Shown here in pieces: positions 1-10,193 of a stretch of 64,000 nt of DNA (positions within the stretch are counted from its first letter, which is position 1; every line of letters starts with the position of its first letter). Position numbers and translations under genes: made by a program. Under the pieces are notes generated by a model, which had not been told where the DNA came from, made no database searches, and saw nothing but the letters and a program-made list of their open reading frames with translations. The stretch comes from NORP309 sp964352735 (GTDB taxonomy: Bacteria > Pseudomonadota > Gammaproteobacteria > Xanthomonadales > Marinicellaceae), in the NCBI GenBank assembly GCA_964352735.1, contig CAYGTC010000002.1, positions 144,277-208,276 on the forward strand. The letters run 5' to 3'.

Positions 1-400
1 ATAACAACACTCCTTCATTTTCACTTAAGCTAAGATAGCTGACTCTCAGCATAAGATCTTGACGCAAATCAAAAGGCGATTGTGCATCTTTGCTGACCGC
101 TTTTTTGATCAATTGGTCTCGATCATCATTGATCTTATCTGCCAAATCAATCTGTGTGATTTGAAATTTTGCCTCATCAGTAATGACTTGTAACGGGCCA
201 TCTTCACCATCAATAAAGACCGTGCGCAATGTTTCGTGTCGGTCTATGATCTGTTGAAATGATTTTTGAGCGATTTTAATATTAAAATCGCCTTTGACAC
301 GCATTGCTGATGGCATGTTGTAATGTGCACTACCACCTTCCATTTGATCAATAAACCACAAACGTTGTTGAGCATAAGAAGGCACTAATTTATTTGTATC
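1..400 (-). other. Condensation domain, N-terminal part, cut by window edge
   Basis: Starts at SYAQQRLWFIDQMEGGSAHY and proceeds through RHETLRTVFID and FDLRQDLMLRVSY; the HHxxxDG motif would lie just beyond base 1. This shows that gene 4 has at least a fourth module. Confidence 0.9.
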
Positions 401-3400
401 ACGTGTGATCTTGGTTATTTTTGGGCGTTGAGTAGCTTCAGACAACTCAATTTGATTGGCCAAGTCTGATAGATGTGGTGTTTCAAATACAGCTTTTATG
501 GATAACTCACAATCAAAAGTATTGCGTATTTCAGATAACAAACGTACTGACAACAATGAATGGCCACCCAACTCAAAGAAGCTCGATGATCGGCTGATTT
601 TTTCTTGATCAATATGGAGTAATTCTGACCATATTCTGCTCAATTCATTTTCTAATTTGCCTTGTGGCGCTGTATATTCTGACTCTAAAAATTCTGGATC
701 AGGCAATACTTTGCGATCTATTTTCCCATTGACAGTCAGTGGAAAAGCATCCAGAATGACAAAGGCAGAGGGAATCATATAATCAGGCAAATGATTTTTT
801 AAGAATAAACGCACATCCTTGATGAAATCTGGCTCATCTTGAACAGTATCAACAATGATATAAGCAATCATTTTTTGTTCATGTGAAACAGTCACTAACG
901 ATGATTCAACATTCGAATGTTTCTTCAACTGTTGCTCTATTTCTCCTAACTCCACCCGAAAACCACGAATTTTGATTTGATCATCTACTCGGCCCATAAA
1001 TACTAAGTTACCATCATCTTTATATCGAACAAGATCTCCTGTACGGTATAACCTCTTGCGCTCTCCTTCTATACTAATCTTCATAAAACGTTGCCTGGTC
1101 AATTGTTCCTGATTAATATACCCTCTTGCCAAACCAACCCCACCAATATAAAGCTCTCCAGTTGAGCCCAACGGTAATAATTGTTGATTATCACCCAATA
1201 CAAATAACTCCGTATTATTGATGGCTTTACCGATATTTATTTTCTGGTTTATTATTGGAGAGCTGACTGTTGCTGCTACGGTCGCTTCGGTTGGTCCATA
1301 ACCGTTAAATAATGCATATTTGCTCCCCCATTTATGGCTCAAACTCTCATCACAAGCCTCTCCTGCAACAACCAAACTCTCAAAAACATAATCTCTACCA
1401 ATATCCAGATATTGTAAAACCGCTGGTGGTAACGCAAGATGAGTAATTTTATGAGATTCTAAATAATCTGCTAATTTATCTGGAGAATAACGTACTGACT
1501 GTTCACAAATATACAATGATGCGCCATGAGACAAAGCAAGTATCCATTCCCACGTTGCTGCATCAAAGTTTAATGAGGCAAATTGTAGAATTTTACTGTG
1601 GTATTTTGTTACAAAATATTGTTTTAGGAAACAGGCCAAATTAATAACCCCTTTGTGTTCTATCATAACTCCTTTTGGCAACCCAGTTGAACCAGATGTA
1701 TAAATCACATAAGCCAAATGATTGGATGCCAAATAATCAACATATGGATTTTCAGGGCCAAAGCCAGATAGAATATTTGTCAATTGTGGATGATCAATAA
1801 CAATTTGTTGTACCTTCTGATATTGAGTGATCTCAGTCAAGTCATGTTGAGTAATCACCAAGGACAAATCACTGTCACTGATGATATGATCAAGGCGCCC
1901 TTGAGGATAGTCTGGATCAAGTGGCAAATAAGCGGCTCCTGCTTTCAATATTGCCAATACAACAACCATCATTTCAATCGAGCGTTCAACACAGATGCCA
2001 ATCATGTCATCGGGTTTAACACCTTGAGCTATTAAGTAGTGAGCGAGTTGATTAGCTTTTTCGTTGAGCTCTTTGTAAGTTAATGACTGCTTTTCATAAA
2101 ATAAAGCCACATTATTTGGTGCCTTTTCTACTTGTTGTTCAAACAACTGATGAATGCATAATTCATCTGGAAAACTGGTCTTTGTATTATTCAAGTTTTC
2201 CAGTAAATACTGCTTATCTTGTTTTCCAAGTAAAGACAAATGTGAAATCAATTGTGAAGTATCTTTGATAATCGACAAAAACAATCGCTCCAAACTATCT
2301 GATAAATTTTCTATAGTAGATGGTTTAAATAAATCGGTGTTGTAGACAATCGAGCAAAACAACCCTTTCTTTTCATCATTTCCATTAACAGGTGTAACAC
2401 TTAATACCAGATCAAATTTAGCAACAACGTCCTGTCCTTTTTGCATGCTAAATTTAATTTTTGGAAGCTCTTGTATGGGTCTTTCATTATTATTCATACT
2501 TAACATCACTTGAAACAAAGCATTATGACTTGTGCTTCGTTGTGGATTTAGTCTGTCAACCAAATGTTCAAAAGGAACATCTTGATTGGCTTGAGCCTCG
2601 ATATTGGTATGCTTGATTTGTTCTAAGAATTCTATAAATGACAACTCACCATCACAATCAGCACGCAAAACCAAAGTATTGACAAAGAAACCTATCAATA
2701 CTTCTAATTCTTTTTGTAATCGATTAGCCACAGGTGTGCCTATAACAATGTCTTTATTGTTTGAGTACCGGCTCAATAAGATGGCAAATGCTGCATGAAT
2801 CACCATAAATAAGGTTGCTTTGTTTTCTTTTGCAATGTGTTCCAAGCCATTTAATATATCCTCATTCATATAAAATGAATGAGTCGCACCATTAAATGTT
2901 TGATAAATCGGGCGATCATGGTCTAACGGAAACTCATGCACTTGAGGTAAATCAACCAATTGATGGTCCCAATAGCTTAATTGTGATTCCAAAAATTCAC
3001 CTTGTAACCACTGCCTTTGCCAATAAGTGTAATCAGCATATTGAATGCTTAATGGTGTTAAAGGGTTATGTTTGCCTTCAAGGTTAGCACAATAAAGCTG
3101 TGCAAATTCGCTCACCAATATACCCATTGACCATCCATCTGAAGCAATATGATGCATATTGAATAACAAAATCCCTTTATCACTACATAAATGAAGATAA
3201 CTGACACGTAACATCAAGTCCTTCCGGATATTAAACGGTAATTGTGAATCTTCTTTAATTGCATGTTCAACTGTAATGTCCTGATTGACTTTATTTTTAT
3301 CAGTTAAATCAATCTTATTGATTTTAAATTCCACATCATCATTAATGACTTGCATTGGGCCATCTTTACCATCAATAAATACTGTGCGCAATGTTTCATG

Positions 3401-6400
3401 ACGATCTATAATCTGTTGCAATGATTGGTGTGCTATTTTAATATTAAAATCACCTTCAACTCTTATAGCAGTTGGCATATTGTAATGCGCACTACCACCT
3501 TCTACCTGGTCAATAAACCATAGACGTTGTTGTGCATAAGAAGTGATTAATTTATTTGTATCACGGCTAACTTTAGTTATCCTTGGACGAGCAGTAACAC
3601 CTGATAACTCAATCTTTTTTGCCAATTCTGATAAATGGGGTGTTTCAAATACAGTTTTTATGGATAACTCACAATCAAAAGCATTGCGTATTTCAGATAA
3701 CAAACGCATAGACAGCAATGAATGGCCACCCAATTCAAAGAAACTGGCATCCATACTGATTAATTTTTTATCAATATTTAATAAATCTGAGCATATGGTC
3801 ACTAATTTTTGTTCGATCTCTGTAACAGGAGCAACATAATTACCTAGAGTTCTTTCTGGCTTTGGTAAAGCTTTAAAATTTATTTTACCATTGGATGTGA
3901 TTGGGAACTCATCCAATATCATATAAAAGTTTGGTACCATATAATCAGGTAAAGACTGCCTTAACTGTCTTTTGATATCATTGATTTCATCTTTACCAAA
4001 ATTATTTTCTCTTTTATCCAGTATAAGATATGCCACCAACTGTTTTTGCCCTGCTTGATCTTTGCAAATCATGACTCGAGTTGAAGTGATGCCATCTATG
4101 GTTGCTAAATGATGCTCAATTTCACCTAACTCTATCCTGAAACCTCTGAGTTTAACCTGGTCATCGATTCTACCCATATAGGATAATTTCCCATCTTGTT
4201 GATATTGCGCCAAATCACCAGACCGATACAGTTTTGTTCTATAGCCATCTGAAAATTCGTGATCAATAAAACGCTTAATTGTTAAATCTGGATGGTTGAG
4301 ATAACCGCGACTTAAGCCTTCTCCACCAATATACAGTTCTCCAACACTGCCATATGGCACAAGGTTTCTGTTATGATCTAATATGTATACTTGAGTATTG
4401 GCAATAGGATGCCCTATGTTTAAGGAATTGCTAATTAATCCAAAAGTACTATTAATGGTCGTTTCTGTTGGGCCATACGCATTTATCGCTTTACGATTAT
4501 TGCATCGGCAATAATTAACCACTTTATTAAATATCTCTCTGGGTATCTGCTCTCCACTTATTATTAAATGTGGCAAATGAGCTGTTTTTTGCTCCGTCAA
4601 ACGCGATAACACAATTTCCATCAAATGAGGACTGGCATTGTAAATACCTACTTGGTTTTTTTGGATCAAAGTCACTAAGGCTCGAGGGTTTTGTGCTTGT
4701 GAATCATTGGGCATCACTAAACCACGCCCTGTGAATAATGACAATAAGCCTTTAACTGAAGCATCAAATGCATAAGAAGCATTCCATAGCCAGGGTGTAA
4801 CATTATCTCCATCAAGCAACTGCCACTGTTGCTGCAGAGAGAGATAATATGCCATGACATTCTTATGTTCTACCATGACGCCCTTAGGTAAACCTGTAGA
4901 GCCTGAAGTATAGATAATATAAGCTAATTGAGATACGGAGTTATTCACTTCAGGATTATCACAAGAGTATTGTTTGATGTGATGCGTATCATTCATGTTA
5001 ACTACATTAATGTCATCAAGGGTGAGTTTTGATACCAATAAATCACTCACAATATAGTCAATTCCACTATCTGATAAAATAAAATTTAATCTTTGAATCG
5101 GTTGATTAGTATCTAAAGGTAAATAAGCTGCACCACATTTCAAAATTGCAATCATGGCAACAATCATATTGACTGAACGTTTTGAATATAAACCGACATT
5201 AGCATTGACAGTAATACCTTTTGCCATTAAATAATGCGCTAATTGATTGGCTTTTTGATTTAATTCTAAGTAAGTCAATGACTGATCTTCAAAAACAAGG
5301 GCCATTTTATTTGGCTTATTGATCACTGTATTTTCAAACATTTGATGAATACACATTTCATTTTTATAACTTACACGTGTTTCATTAAGTGTATATAATA
5401 AATGATTTCTCTGTTTATCGTCGAAAATTTCTAAATCTGCAATATGACCATTGCTGTTAAGCATAATATTTTTAAGTAATAATAAAAAGCTCTTGCCTAA
5501 ACTACTGATGAATGATGCATTGAATATATCCCTATTATATTTAAAATCAAAGACCAAACCTTCATCATGCTCTATTGCATTTAAGATTAATTCAAATTTT
5601 GTGCTCTGATTTGAATAATGTTCTGGGCTTAATTTAACATCTGGCAAAGACAGCGATTGTACTTCATTGGTGTTCATACTGAACAAAATTTGGATCAAAG
5701 CACTATGACTGGTACTACGAACTGGATTCAAACGATCCACAAGATGCTCAAAAGGTACATCCTGATTCGCTTGCGCATCAAGATTGGTATTTTTAACTTG
5801 CTTCAAAAAGTCTATGAGAGTTGGGTTATTTGAACAATCAATTCTTAGAATTAAAGTGTTAACAAAAAAACCAATCAACTGATCAAGCTGTTTTTGCAAT
5901 CTATTAGCGACAGGTGTACCAACAACAATATCATTACTGTCTGAATAACGTGACAACAATAATGAAAAAGCGCCATGGAGTAGCATAAATAATGTAATTT
6001 TATGATTAAGGGCGATATCTTTTAATCTGAACCATTCTTTTTTACCCAAGTCGAATTGTATAGAGGCTCCATTAAAAGTTTGTGTTGAAGGCCTTTTATT
6101 ACATAATGGTAAACCATGTACTTGTGGTAAATCTGCCAGCTTTTCATCCCAATATTGCAATTGTGCATCAAATACATCACCTTTTGACCATTCTTTTTGC
6201 CAATGAGCATAATCTGCATATTGGATACTCAAGGTTTGCAGTGGACAACTTTTACCTTTTAGATTTGCACGATAAAGTTGAGCAAATTCATTTACCAAAA
6301 CCCCTGTAGACCAACCATCGGAAGCAATGTGGTGCATATTGAACAATAAAACACCTTCATCTACACTTAAGCGGAGGTAACTGACTCTTAACATGACATC

Positions 6401-9400
6401 TTTTTTTAAATCAAATGGAGCCTTTGCATCATTGGCAATAGCCAATTGAATCTTATCTTCTTGACTTACCTTATCAACTGAACTTAAATCAATAAATGTT
6501 ATTTTAAAATCAGTGTTATCTTTAATAATTTGTAATGGCCCGTGATCGCTATCAACAAAGACAGTACGTAATGTTTCGTGACGTTTTATGATCTGTTGGA
6601 ATGATTGCTGAGCCACAATAAGGTTAAAGTCACCTTTTACTCTCATTGCCGAGGGCATGTTGTAATGCACACTGCCACCACCTATTTGATCAATAAACCA
6701 TAATCTTTGCTGGGCATAAGAGCAGGTTAATTGATTTTTCTCACGAGTAATTCTCATGATTTTAGGACGGTTAGCGGCCTCTGATTTAGTGATTTTTTCT
6801 GCTATTTGTGAAAGCTCTGGTGTATCAAAAATATTCCTTACCGATAGTTCACAATCAAAAGTATTTCGGATCTCTGATATCAATCGCACAGACAATAATG
6901 AATGACCACCTAATTCAAAGAAGTTCGCATTTCTGCTGATCTTGTCAGGATTCACATGCAACAATTGTGACCATATTACACTCAACTCTTTTTCCAACTG
7001 GCCTTGCGGGGCCACATATTCAGCAGCTAACACTTCAGGATCAGGTAAGGCCTTGCGATCAATTTTACCATTAGAAGTCAAAGGAAATTCATCTAGACGA
7101 ACATAAATTGACGGCACCATGTAGTCTGGTAAATTTTGTTGTATTGCTGACTTAATCTGTTTAATCAGTGTCTTTTCGTCAAATACGACAACACTGGTAA
7201 AATAAGAGATTAAATAATGATGATTTACCTGAGATTGTTTAACCATAGTTAATGAAGCATCAATTTGAGGAAGTCGTGATAATTGATAATCAATCTCAGT
7301 CAACTCTATTCTCAACCCCCGTAATTTAACTTGGTGATCAACCCTACCAATAAACTCAATATCTCCATTATCTAAATAACGAACCACATCTCCAGTTCTA
7401 TATAATCGATCACTGTTTATAGCAGTAAAAGGGTTATTAATAAAACGCTCCGCAGTTAAATCAGGTTGGTTTAAATATCCTCTAGCTAGCCCTACACCAC
7501 CAATAAATAATTCACCAGGTGAACCTTTTGGTTGAATTTGCATCTGTTCATTTAATATCAATAATTGAATGTTCTGAATTGGTTTTCCTATTGGTATATT
7601 AGCCAATGCGTGCTCATCAGGAACTGACCAATAACTGACATCAATAGCGGCTTCAGTGGGGCCATATAAATTATGTATTCGAGCGCTATTCAATTCATAA
7701 TGCATTTTTGGCAAATCAGCGGGCAAAGCTTCTCCACTGCAGAAAACTTGGCGTAAACTGTCACATTGTGACCAACCCTTATACGCTAAAATCATGCGAA
7801 ACATAGATGGTACAAAATGCATCGTTGTCACTTGATTTTGTTTTATTAAATCAATTAAATAGCGAGGGTCTTTATGACCATCAGGCTCAGCTATGAGCAA
7901 TTGCGCACCAACAGTAAAAAACCATGTAAATTCCCAAACTGATACATCAAAACTGTATGGAGTCTTTTGTAAAACCACATCTTTTTCTGTTAATTGATAT
8001 TCATTTTGCATCCAATCAATTCGATTGACCAAGGCTTGGTGCTCAACCATAACACCTTTAGGTAAACCAGTTGAGCCGGAGGTGTAAATGACATAAGCTA
8101 AGTGTTGTGAGGTTAAATCACTTATTACTGGGTTTTCTGATAAACCAGATGCATACTTAGCCATAAACAACTCGTTGTCAATGATCAACTGATCACCCAT
8201 TGATTTTGTCAGTTTAATCAAATGTTCTTGGGTAATAATAAGAGTTAACCCACTATTTGAAATCATATGTTCCAAGCGATTTAACGGGTAATCAGGGTCT
8301 AATGGCAAGTATGCACCACCTGCTTTAAAAACAGCAATTATGGCGATCACCAAATCTATACTTCGATGCATACATATGCCAACAATGGTATCTGCACGAA
8401 TTCCTTGATCAATTAAATAATGAGCCAATTGATTAGCCTTATTATTTAGCTCTTGGTATGTTATTGATTTATCATTAAAAGTTACCGCTATATTGTTCGG
8501 TGCTTTTTCTACTTGACGTTCAAACAATTGATGTATGCAGATTTCATTAGGATAACTTTTATCTGTATTATTAAAATAATGAAGCTGAATATTGGTTTCA
8601 TCATCACTGATCAAGGGCAATTGCATAATAAGTTGCGTAGTCTCTTGAGCAATAGCAGAGAATAATCGAACTAAACCGTCAGACAATTGAATTATTGTGG
8701 TTTGATCAAACAAATCGGTATTGTAAACAAAGGAGCAATACAAGCCTTTATCTTCTTGATCAGAGTCAGTTGTTGCATTTAACATTAAATCAAATTTAGC
8801 AACCACCCCCTGCCCTTGCTTCGGACTGAAACTTACACCAGGTAAGTTCACAGTAGATGTTTCATTGTTATTCATACTTAACATGATTTGAAACAATGCA
8901 TTATAATTGGTACTGCGTTCTGGATTGAGCTTATCCACCAAATGTTCAAAAGGCACATCTTGATTGGTTTGTGCATCCACATTGGTTTTTTTAATCTGTT
9001 GTAAAAATTCCACAAAAGATAATTCACCACGACAGTCAGCACGTAAAACAAGGGTGTTGGCAAAAAATCCAATCAACCCTTGTAATTCCTTTTGTAATCG
9101 ATTGGCCACAGGTGTACCAATAACAATGTCCTGGTTGTTTGAATAGCGACTCAACAAAATGGCGAAAGCGGCATGAACCACCATAAAAAGTGTCGCTTTA
9201 TTCTCTAAAGCAATTTTTTCTAGTTGTGATAACACGACAGCATCTATGTTAAATGTGTGCGATGCGCCATTGAATGTTTGATAACTTGGACGTTCATGAT
9301 CTAAAGGCAAATCATGCACTTGTGGGAGATCTGCCAACTTTTTTTGCCAATAGTTCAATTGTGATTCCAGCACTTCACCTTGTAACCATTGTCTTTGCCA

Positions 9401-10159
9401 ATGCGCATAATCCACATATTGTATGTCCAGAGTTGGCAATTTTGGTGTTCGATTTTCAATCAATGCTTGATACAACTCAACAAACTCTTTGACCAAAACC
9501 GTGATCGACCAACCATCTGAAGCAATGTGGTGCATGTTGAATAATAAATAACCCTCTTCATCTGCAGTTTTAATAAAGCTCACTCGCAACATCAAGTCTT
9601 TGCTTAGATTAAAACTGTTATTTGCATCTGCATCCATCAATTGCTGACATCTGTTTTGTTGAGCGACTTCGGACAATTTCTGAATATCATACAGAACTAT
9701 GTTAAATTCAAAATCTTGTTGTATGTATTGATAAAGCTCATCGTTATGGTGTTTGAAATGGGTGCGCAAAGTTTCATGACGATTGATGATTTGTGTGAAC
9801 GCTTGATTTGCTACATTTAAGTCAAAATCACCAAACACCTGCATCGCCGATGACATATTATAATGCGCACTCCCACCATCCATGTGATCAATAAACCACA
9901 ATCGCTGTTGCGCATAAGAGCTGATCAAGTACTTTTCTCTGTGTGCTAAGGGCTTAATCTCTGGCCTTTGTTGTGATTGCATTATTGAATCAAGGCCGAT
10001 CAAATGTTTTAACAACGACGTTTTGTTGTTTTTAATGATATCAATGAATTTTGGCGACAATTGTCCTTTTGCGGCTCTGGCCTTCAGTTGTCCATTTTTA
10101 ACAAAAACTTCTATATCAGCTTGGGCCAATTGATTGATGATTTTCTGTACATTTTTCAT
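1..10159 (-). CDS. NRPS with TubC-type docking domain, 3'-partial, 3 full modules
   Basis: The frame runs from ATG at 10157-10159 to the left edge (3,386 codons) with no stop seen. The conserved SYAQQRLWFID motifs at about 9916, 6718, 3538 and 376 all fall in this one frame, so there is no net frameshift. Residues 1-55 (MKNVQKIINQLAQADIEVF, then ARAAKGQLSPKF) form a TubC-type docking domain. Then: C (79-530), A (539-1034, Ser), T (1086), C (1146), A (1602-2097, unknown), T (2144), C (2206), A (2666-3154, aromatic-like), T (3198), C (from 3261, cut by the window). No E domains. It starts 34 nt after the previous NRPS stops, without a visible Shine-Dalgarno, so it is operonic. The docking domain should pair with the acidic tail of the NRPS ending at 10194. 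Downstream modules and any TE are outside. Confidence 0.95.
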   Translation of the reverse strand, partial: MKNVQKIINQLAQADIEVFVKNGQLKARAAKGQLSPKFIDIIKNNKTSLLKHLIGLDSIMQSQQRPEIKPLAHREKYLISSYAQQRLWFIDHMDGGSAHYNMSSAMQVFGDFDLNVANQAFTQIINRHETLRTHFKHHNDELYQYIQQDFEFNIVLYDIQKLSEVAQQNRCQQLMDADANNSFNLSKDLMLRVSFIKTADEEGYLLFNMHHIASDGWSITVLVKEFVELYQALIENRTPKLPTLDIQYVDYAHWQRQWLQGEVLESQLNYWQKKLADLPQVHDLPLDHERPSYQTFNGASHTFNIDAVVLSQLEKIALENKATLFMVVHAAFAILLSRYSNNQDIVIGTPVANRLQKELQGLIGFFANTLVLRADCRGELSFVEFLQQIKKTNVDAQTNQDVPFEHLVDKLNPERSTNYNALFQIMLSMNNNETSTVNLPGVSFSPKQGQGVVAKFDLMLNATTDSDQEDKGLYCSFVYNTDLFDQTTIIQLSDGLVRLFSAIAQETTQLIMQLPLISDDETNIQLHYFNNTDKSYPNEICIHQLFERQVEKAPNNIAVTFNDKSITYQELNNKANQLAHYLIDQGIRADTIVGICMHRSIDLVIAIIAVFKAGGAYLPLDPDYPLNRLEHMISNSGLTLIITQEHLIKLTKSMGDQLIIDNELFMAKYASGLSENPVISDLTSQHLAYVIYTSGSTGLPKGVMVEHQALVNRIDWMQNEYQLTEKDVVLQKTPYSFDVSVWEFTWFFTVGAQLLIAEPDGHKDPRYLIDLIKQNQVTTMHFVPSMFRMILAYKGWSQCDSLRQVFCSGEALPADLPKMHYELNSARIHNLYGPTEAAIDVSYWSVPDEHALANIPIGKPIQNIQLLILNEQMQIQPKGSPGELFIGGVGLARGYLNQPDLTAERFINNPFTAINSDRLYRTGDVVRYLDNGDIEFIGRVDHQVKLRGLRIELTEIDYQLSRLPQIDASLTMVKQSQVNHHYLISYFTSVVVFDEKTLIKQIKSAIQQNLPDYMVPSIYVRLDEFPLTSNGKIDRKALPDPEVLAAEYVAPQGQLEKELSVIWSQLLHVNPDKISRNANFFELGGHSLLSVRLISEIRNTFDCELSVRNIFDTPELSQIAEKITKSEAANRPKIMRITREKNQLTCSYAQQRLWFIDQIGGGSVHYNMPSAMRVKGDFNLIVAQQSFQQIIKRHETLRTVFVDSDHGPLQIIKDNTDFKITFIDLSSVDKVSQEDKIQLAIANDAKAPFDLKKDVMLRVSYLRLSVDEGVLLFNMHHIASDGWSTGVLVNEFAQLYRANLKGKSCPLQTLSIQYADYAHWQKEWSKGDVFDAQLQYWDEKLADLPQVHGLPLCNKRPSTQTFNGASIQFDLGKKEWFRLKDIALNHKITLFMLLHGAFSLLLSRYSDSNDIVVGTPVANRLQKQLDQLIGFFVNTLILRIDCSNNPTLIDFLKQVKNTNLDAQANQDVPFEHLVDRLNPVRSTSHSALIQILFSMNTNEVQSLSLPDVKLSPEHYSNQSTKFELILNAIEHDEGLVFDFKYNRDIFNASFISSLGKSFLLLLKNIMLNSNGHIADLEIFDDKQRNHLLYTLNETRVSYKNEMCIHQMFENTVINKPNKMALVFEDQSLTYLELNQKANQLAHYLMAKGITVNANVGLYSKRSVNMIVAMIAILKCGAAYLPLDTNQPIQRLNFILSDSGIDYIVSDLLVSKLTLDDINVVNMNDTHHIKQYSCDNPEVNNSVSQLAYIIYTSGSTGLPKGVMVEHKNVMAYYLSLQQQWQLLDGDNVTPWLWNASYAFDASVKGLLSLFTGRGLVMPNDSQAQNPRALVTLIQKNQVGIYNASPHLMEIVLSRLTEQKTAHLPHLIISGEQIPREIFNKVVNYCRCNNRKAINAYGPTETTINSTFGLISNSLNIGHPIANTQVYILDHNRNLVPYGSVGELYIGGEGLSRGYLNHPDLTIKRFIDHEFSDGYRTKLYRSGDLAQYQQDGKLSYMGRIDDQVKLRGFRIELGEIEHHLATIDGITSTRVMICKDQAGQKQLVAYLILDKRENNFGKDEINDIKRQLRQSLPDYMVPNFYMILDEFPITSNGKINFKALPKPERTLGNYVAPVTEIEQKLVTICSDLLNIDKKLISMDASFFELGGHSLLSMRLLSEIRNAFDCELSIKTVFETPHLSELAKKIELSGVTARPRITKVSRDTNKLITSYAQQRLWFIDQVEGGSAHYNMPTAIRVEGDFNIKIAHQSLQQIIDRHETLRTVFIDGKDGPMQVINDDVEFKINKIDLTDKNKVNQDITVEHAIKEDSQLPFNIRKDLMLRVSYLHLCSDKGILLFNMHHIASDGWSMGILVSEFAQLYCANLEGKHNPLTPLSIQYADYTYWQRQWLQGEFLESQLSYWDHQLVDLPQVHEFPLDHDRPIYQTFNGATHSFYMNEDILNGLEHIAKENKATLFMVIHAAFAILLSRYSNNKDIVIGTPVANRLQKELEVLIGFFVNTLVLRADCDGELSFIEFLEQIKHTNIEAQANQDVPFEHLVDRLNPQRSTSHNALFQVMLSMNNNERPIQELPKIKFSMQKGQDVVAKFDLVLSVTPVNGNDEKKGLFCSIVYNTDLFKPSTIENLSDSLERLFLSIIKDTSQLISHLSLLGKQDKQYLLENLNNTKTSFPDELCIHQLFEQQVEKAPNNVALFYEKQSLTYKELNEKANQLAHYLIAQGVKPDDMIGICVERSIEMMVVVLAILKAGAAYLPLDPDYPQGRLDHIISDSDLSLVITQHDLTEITQYQKVQQIVIDHPQLTNILSGFGPENPYVDYLASNHLAYVIYTSGSTGLPKGVMIEHKGVINLACFLKQYFVTKYHSKILQFASLNFDAATWEWILALSHGASLYICEQSVRYSPDKLADYLESHKITHLALPPAVLQYLDIGRDYVFESLVVAGEACDESLSHKWGSKYALFNGYGPTEATVAATVSSPIINQKINIGKAINNTELFVLGDNQQLLPLGSTGELYIGGVGLARGYINQEQLTRQRFMKISIEGERKRLYRTGDLVRYKDDGNLVFMGRVDDQIKIRGFRVELGEIEQQLKKHSNVESSLVTVSHEQKMIAYIIVDTVQDEPDFIKDVRLFLKNHLPDYMIPSAFVILDAFPLTVNGKIDRKVLPDPEFLESEYTAPQGKLENELSRIWSELLHIDQEKISRSSSFFELGGHSLLSVRLLSEIRNTFDCELSIKAVFETPHLSDLANQIELSEATQRPKITKITRDTNKLVPSYAQQRLWFIDQMEGGSAHYNMPSAMRVKGDFNIKIAQKSFQQIIDRHETLRTVFIDGEDGPLQVITDEAKFQITQIDLADKINDDRDQLIKKAVSKDAQSPFDLRQDLMLRVSYLSLSENEGVLL
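470..3560 (-). other. NRPS module 3 of gene 4: C(LCL)-A(aromatic-like)-T
   Basis: The C domain has HHIASDGWS near 3150. The A domain has YTSGSTG (about 1695), FDAATWEW (about 1560), ALPPAVL, VVAGEA and NGYGPTEATVA. Code DAWAVAGVA resembles the Phe code DAWTxAAxC with Thr 278 replaced by Ala, which would leave room for a larger side chain. Aromatic is only a tentative call. The carrier is ELGGHSLLS. Confidence 0.7.
3640..6740 (-). other. NRPS module 2 of gene 4: C(LCL)-A(unknown)-T
   Basis: The C domain has HHIASDGWS near 6330. The A domain has FDASVKGLL (about 4765), NASPHLM, IISGEQ and NAYGPTETTIN. Code DAKNISAIN does not match a code I know. Lys at 239 hints at an acidic side chain, but Asn 278 and Ser 301 are unlike the Glu domains here. 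The carrier is ELGGHSLLS. Confidence 0.7.
6815..9960 (-). other. NRPS module 1 of gene 4: C(LCL)-A(Ser)-T
   Basis: The C domain has SYAQQRLWFID and HHIASDGWS (about 9520). The A domain has YTSGSTG (about 8075), FDVSVWEF (about 7945), AEPDGHKDPRYL, HFVPSMF, FCSGEA and NLYGPTEAAID. Code DVWHFSLID is the Ser code as I know it. The carrier is ELGGHSLLS. Confidence 0.82.
9995..10159 (-). other. TubC-type N-terminal docking domain, gene 4
   Basis: About 55 residues with the same framework as the start of the preceding NRPS: IINQLxxxxIEVFVKNGxLKARAAKGxLSPKFIxIIKxNKxxLLKHL. The expected partner is the LDSLDEDEIDEIGF tail of that protein. Confidence 0.82.
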
Positions 10160-10193
10160 ATTTTTATTTATCGATAGTTCTTATGATGGATCA

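Noticed and set aside
1784..9492. Short plus-strand frames opposite gene 4
   Set aside because: They lie antisense to conserved NRPS motifs, recur at equivalent positions in each module and encode low-complexity sequence without recognisable domains.
1..10159. Possible frameshift or broken gene at the left end
   Set aside because: Conserved motifs at about 9916, 6718, 3538 and 376 share one frame, and the segments I translated around the three A-domain pockets show no stop. The gene is simply cut by the window edge.
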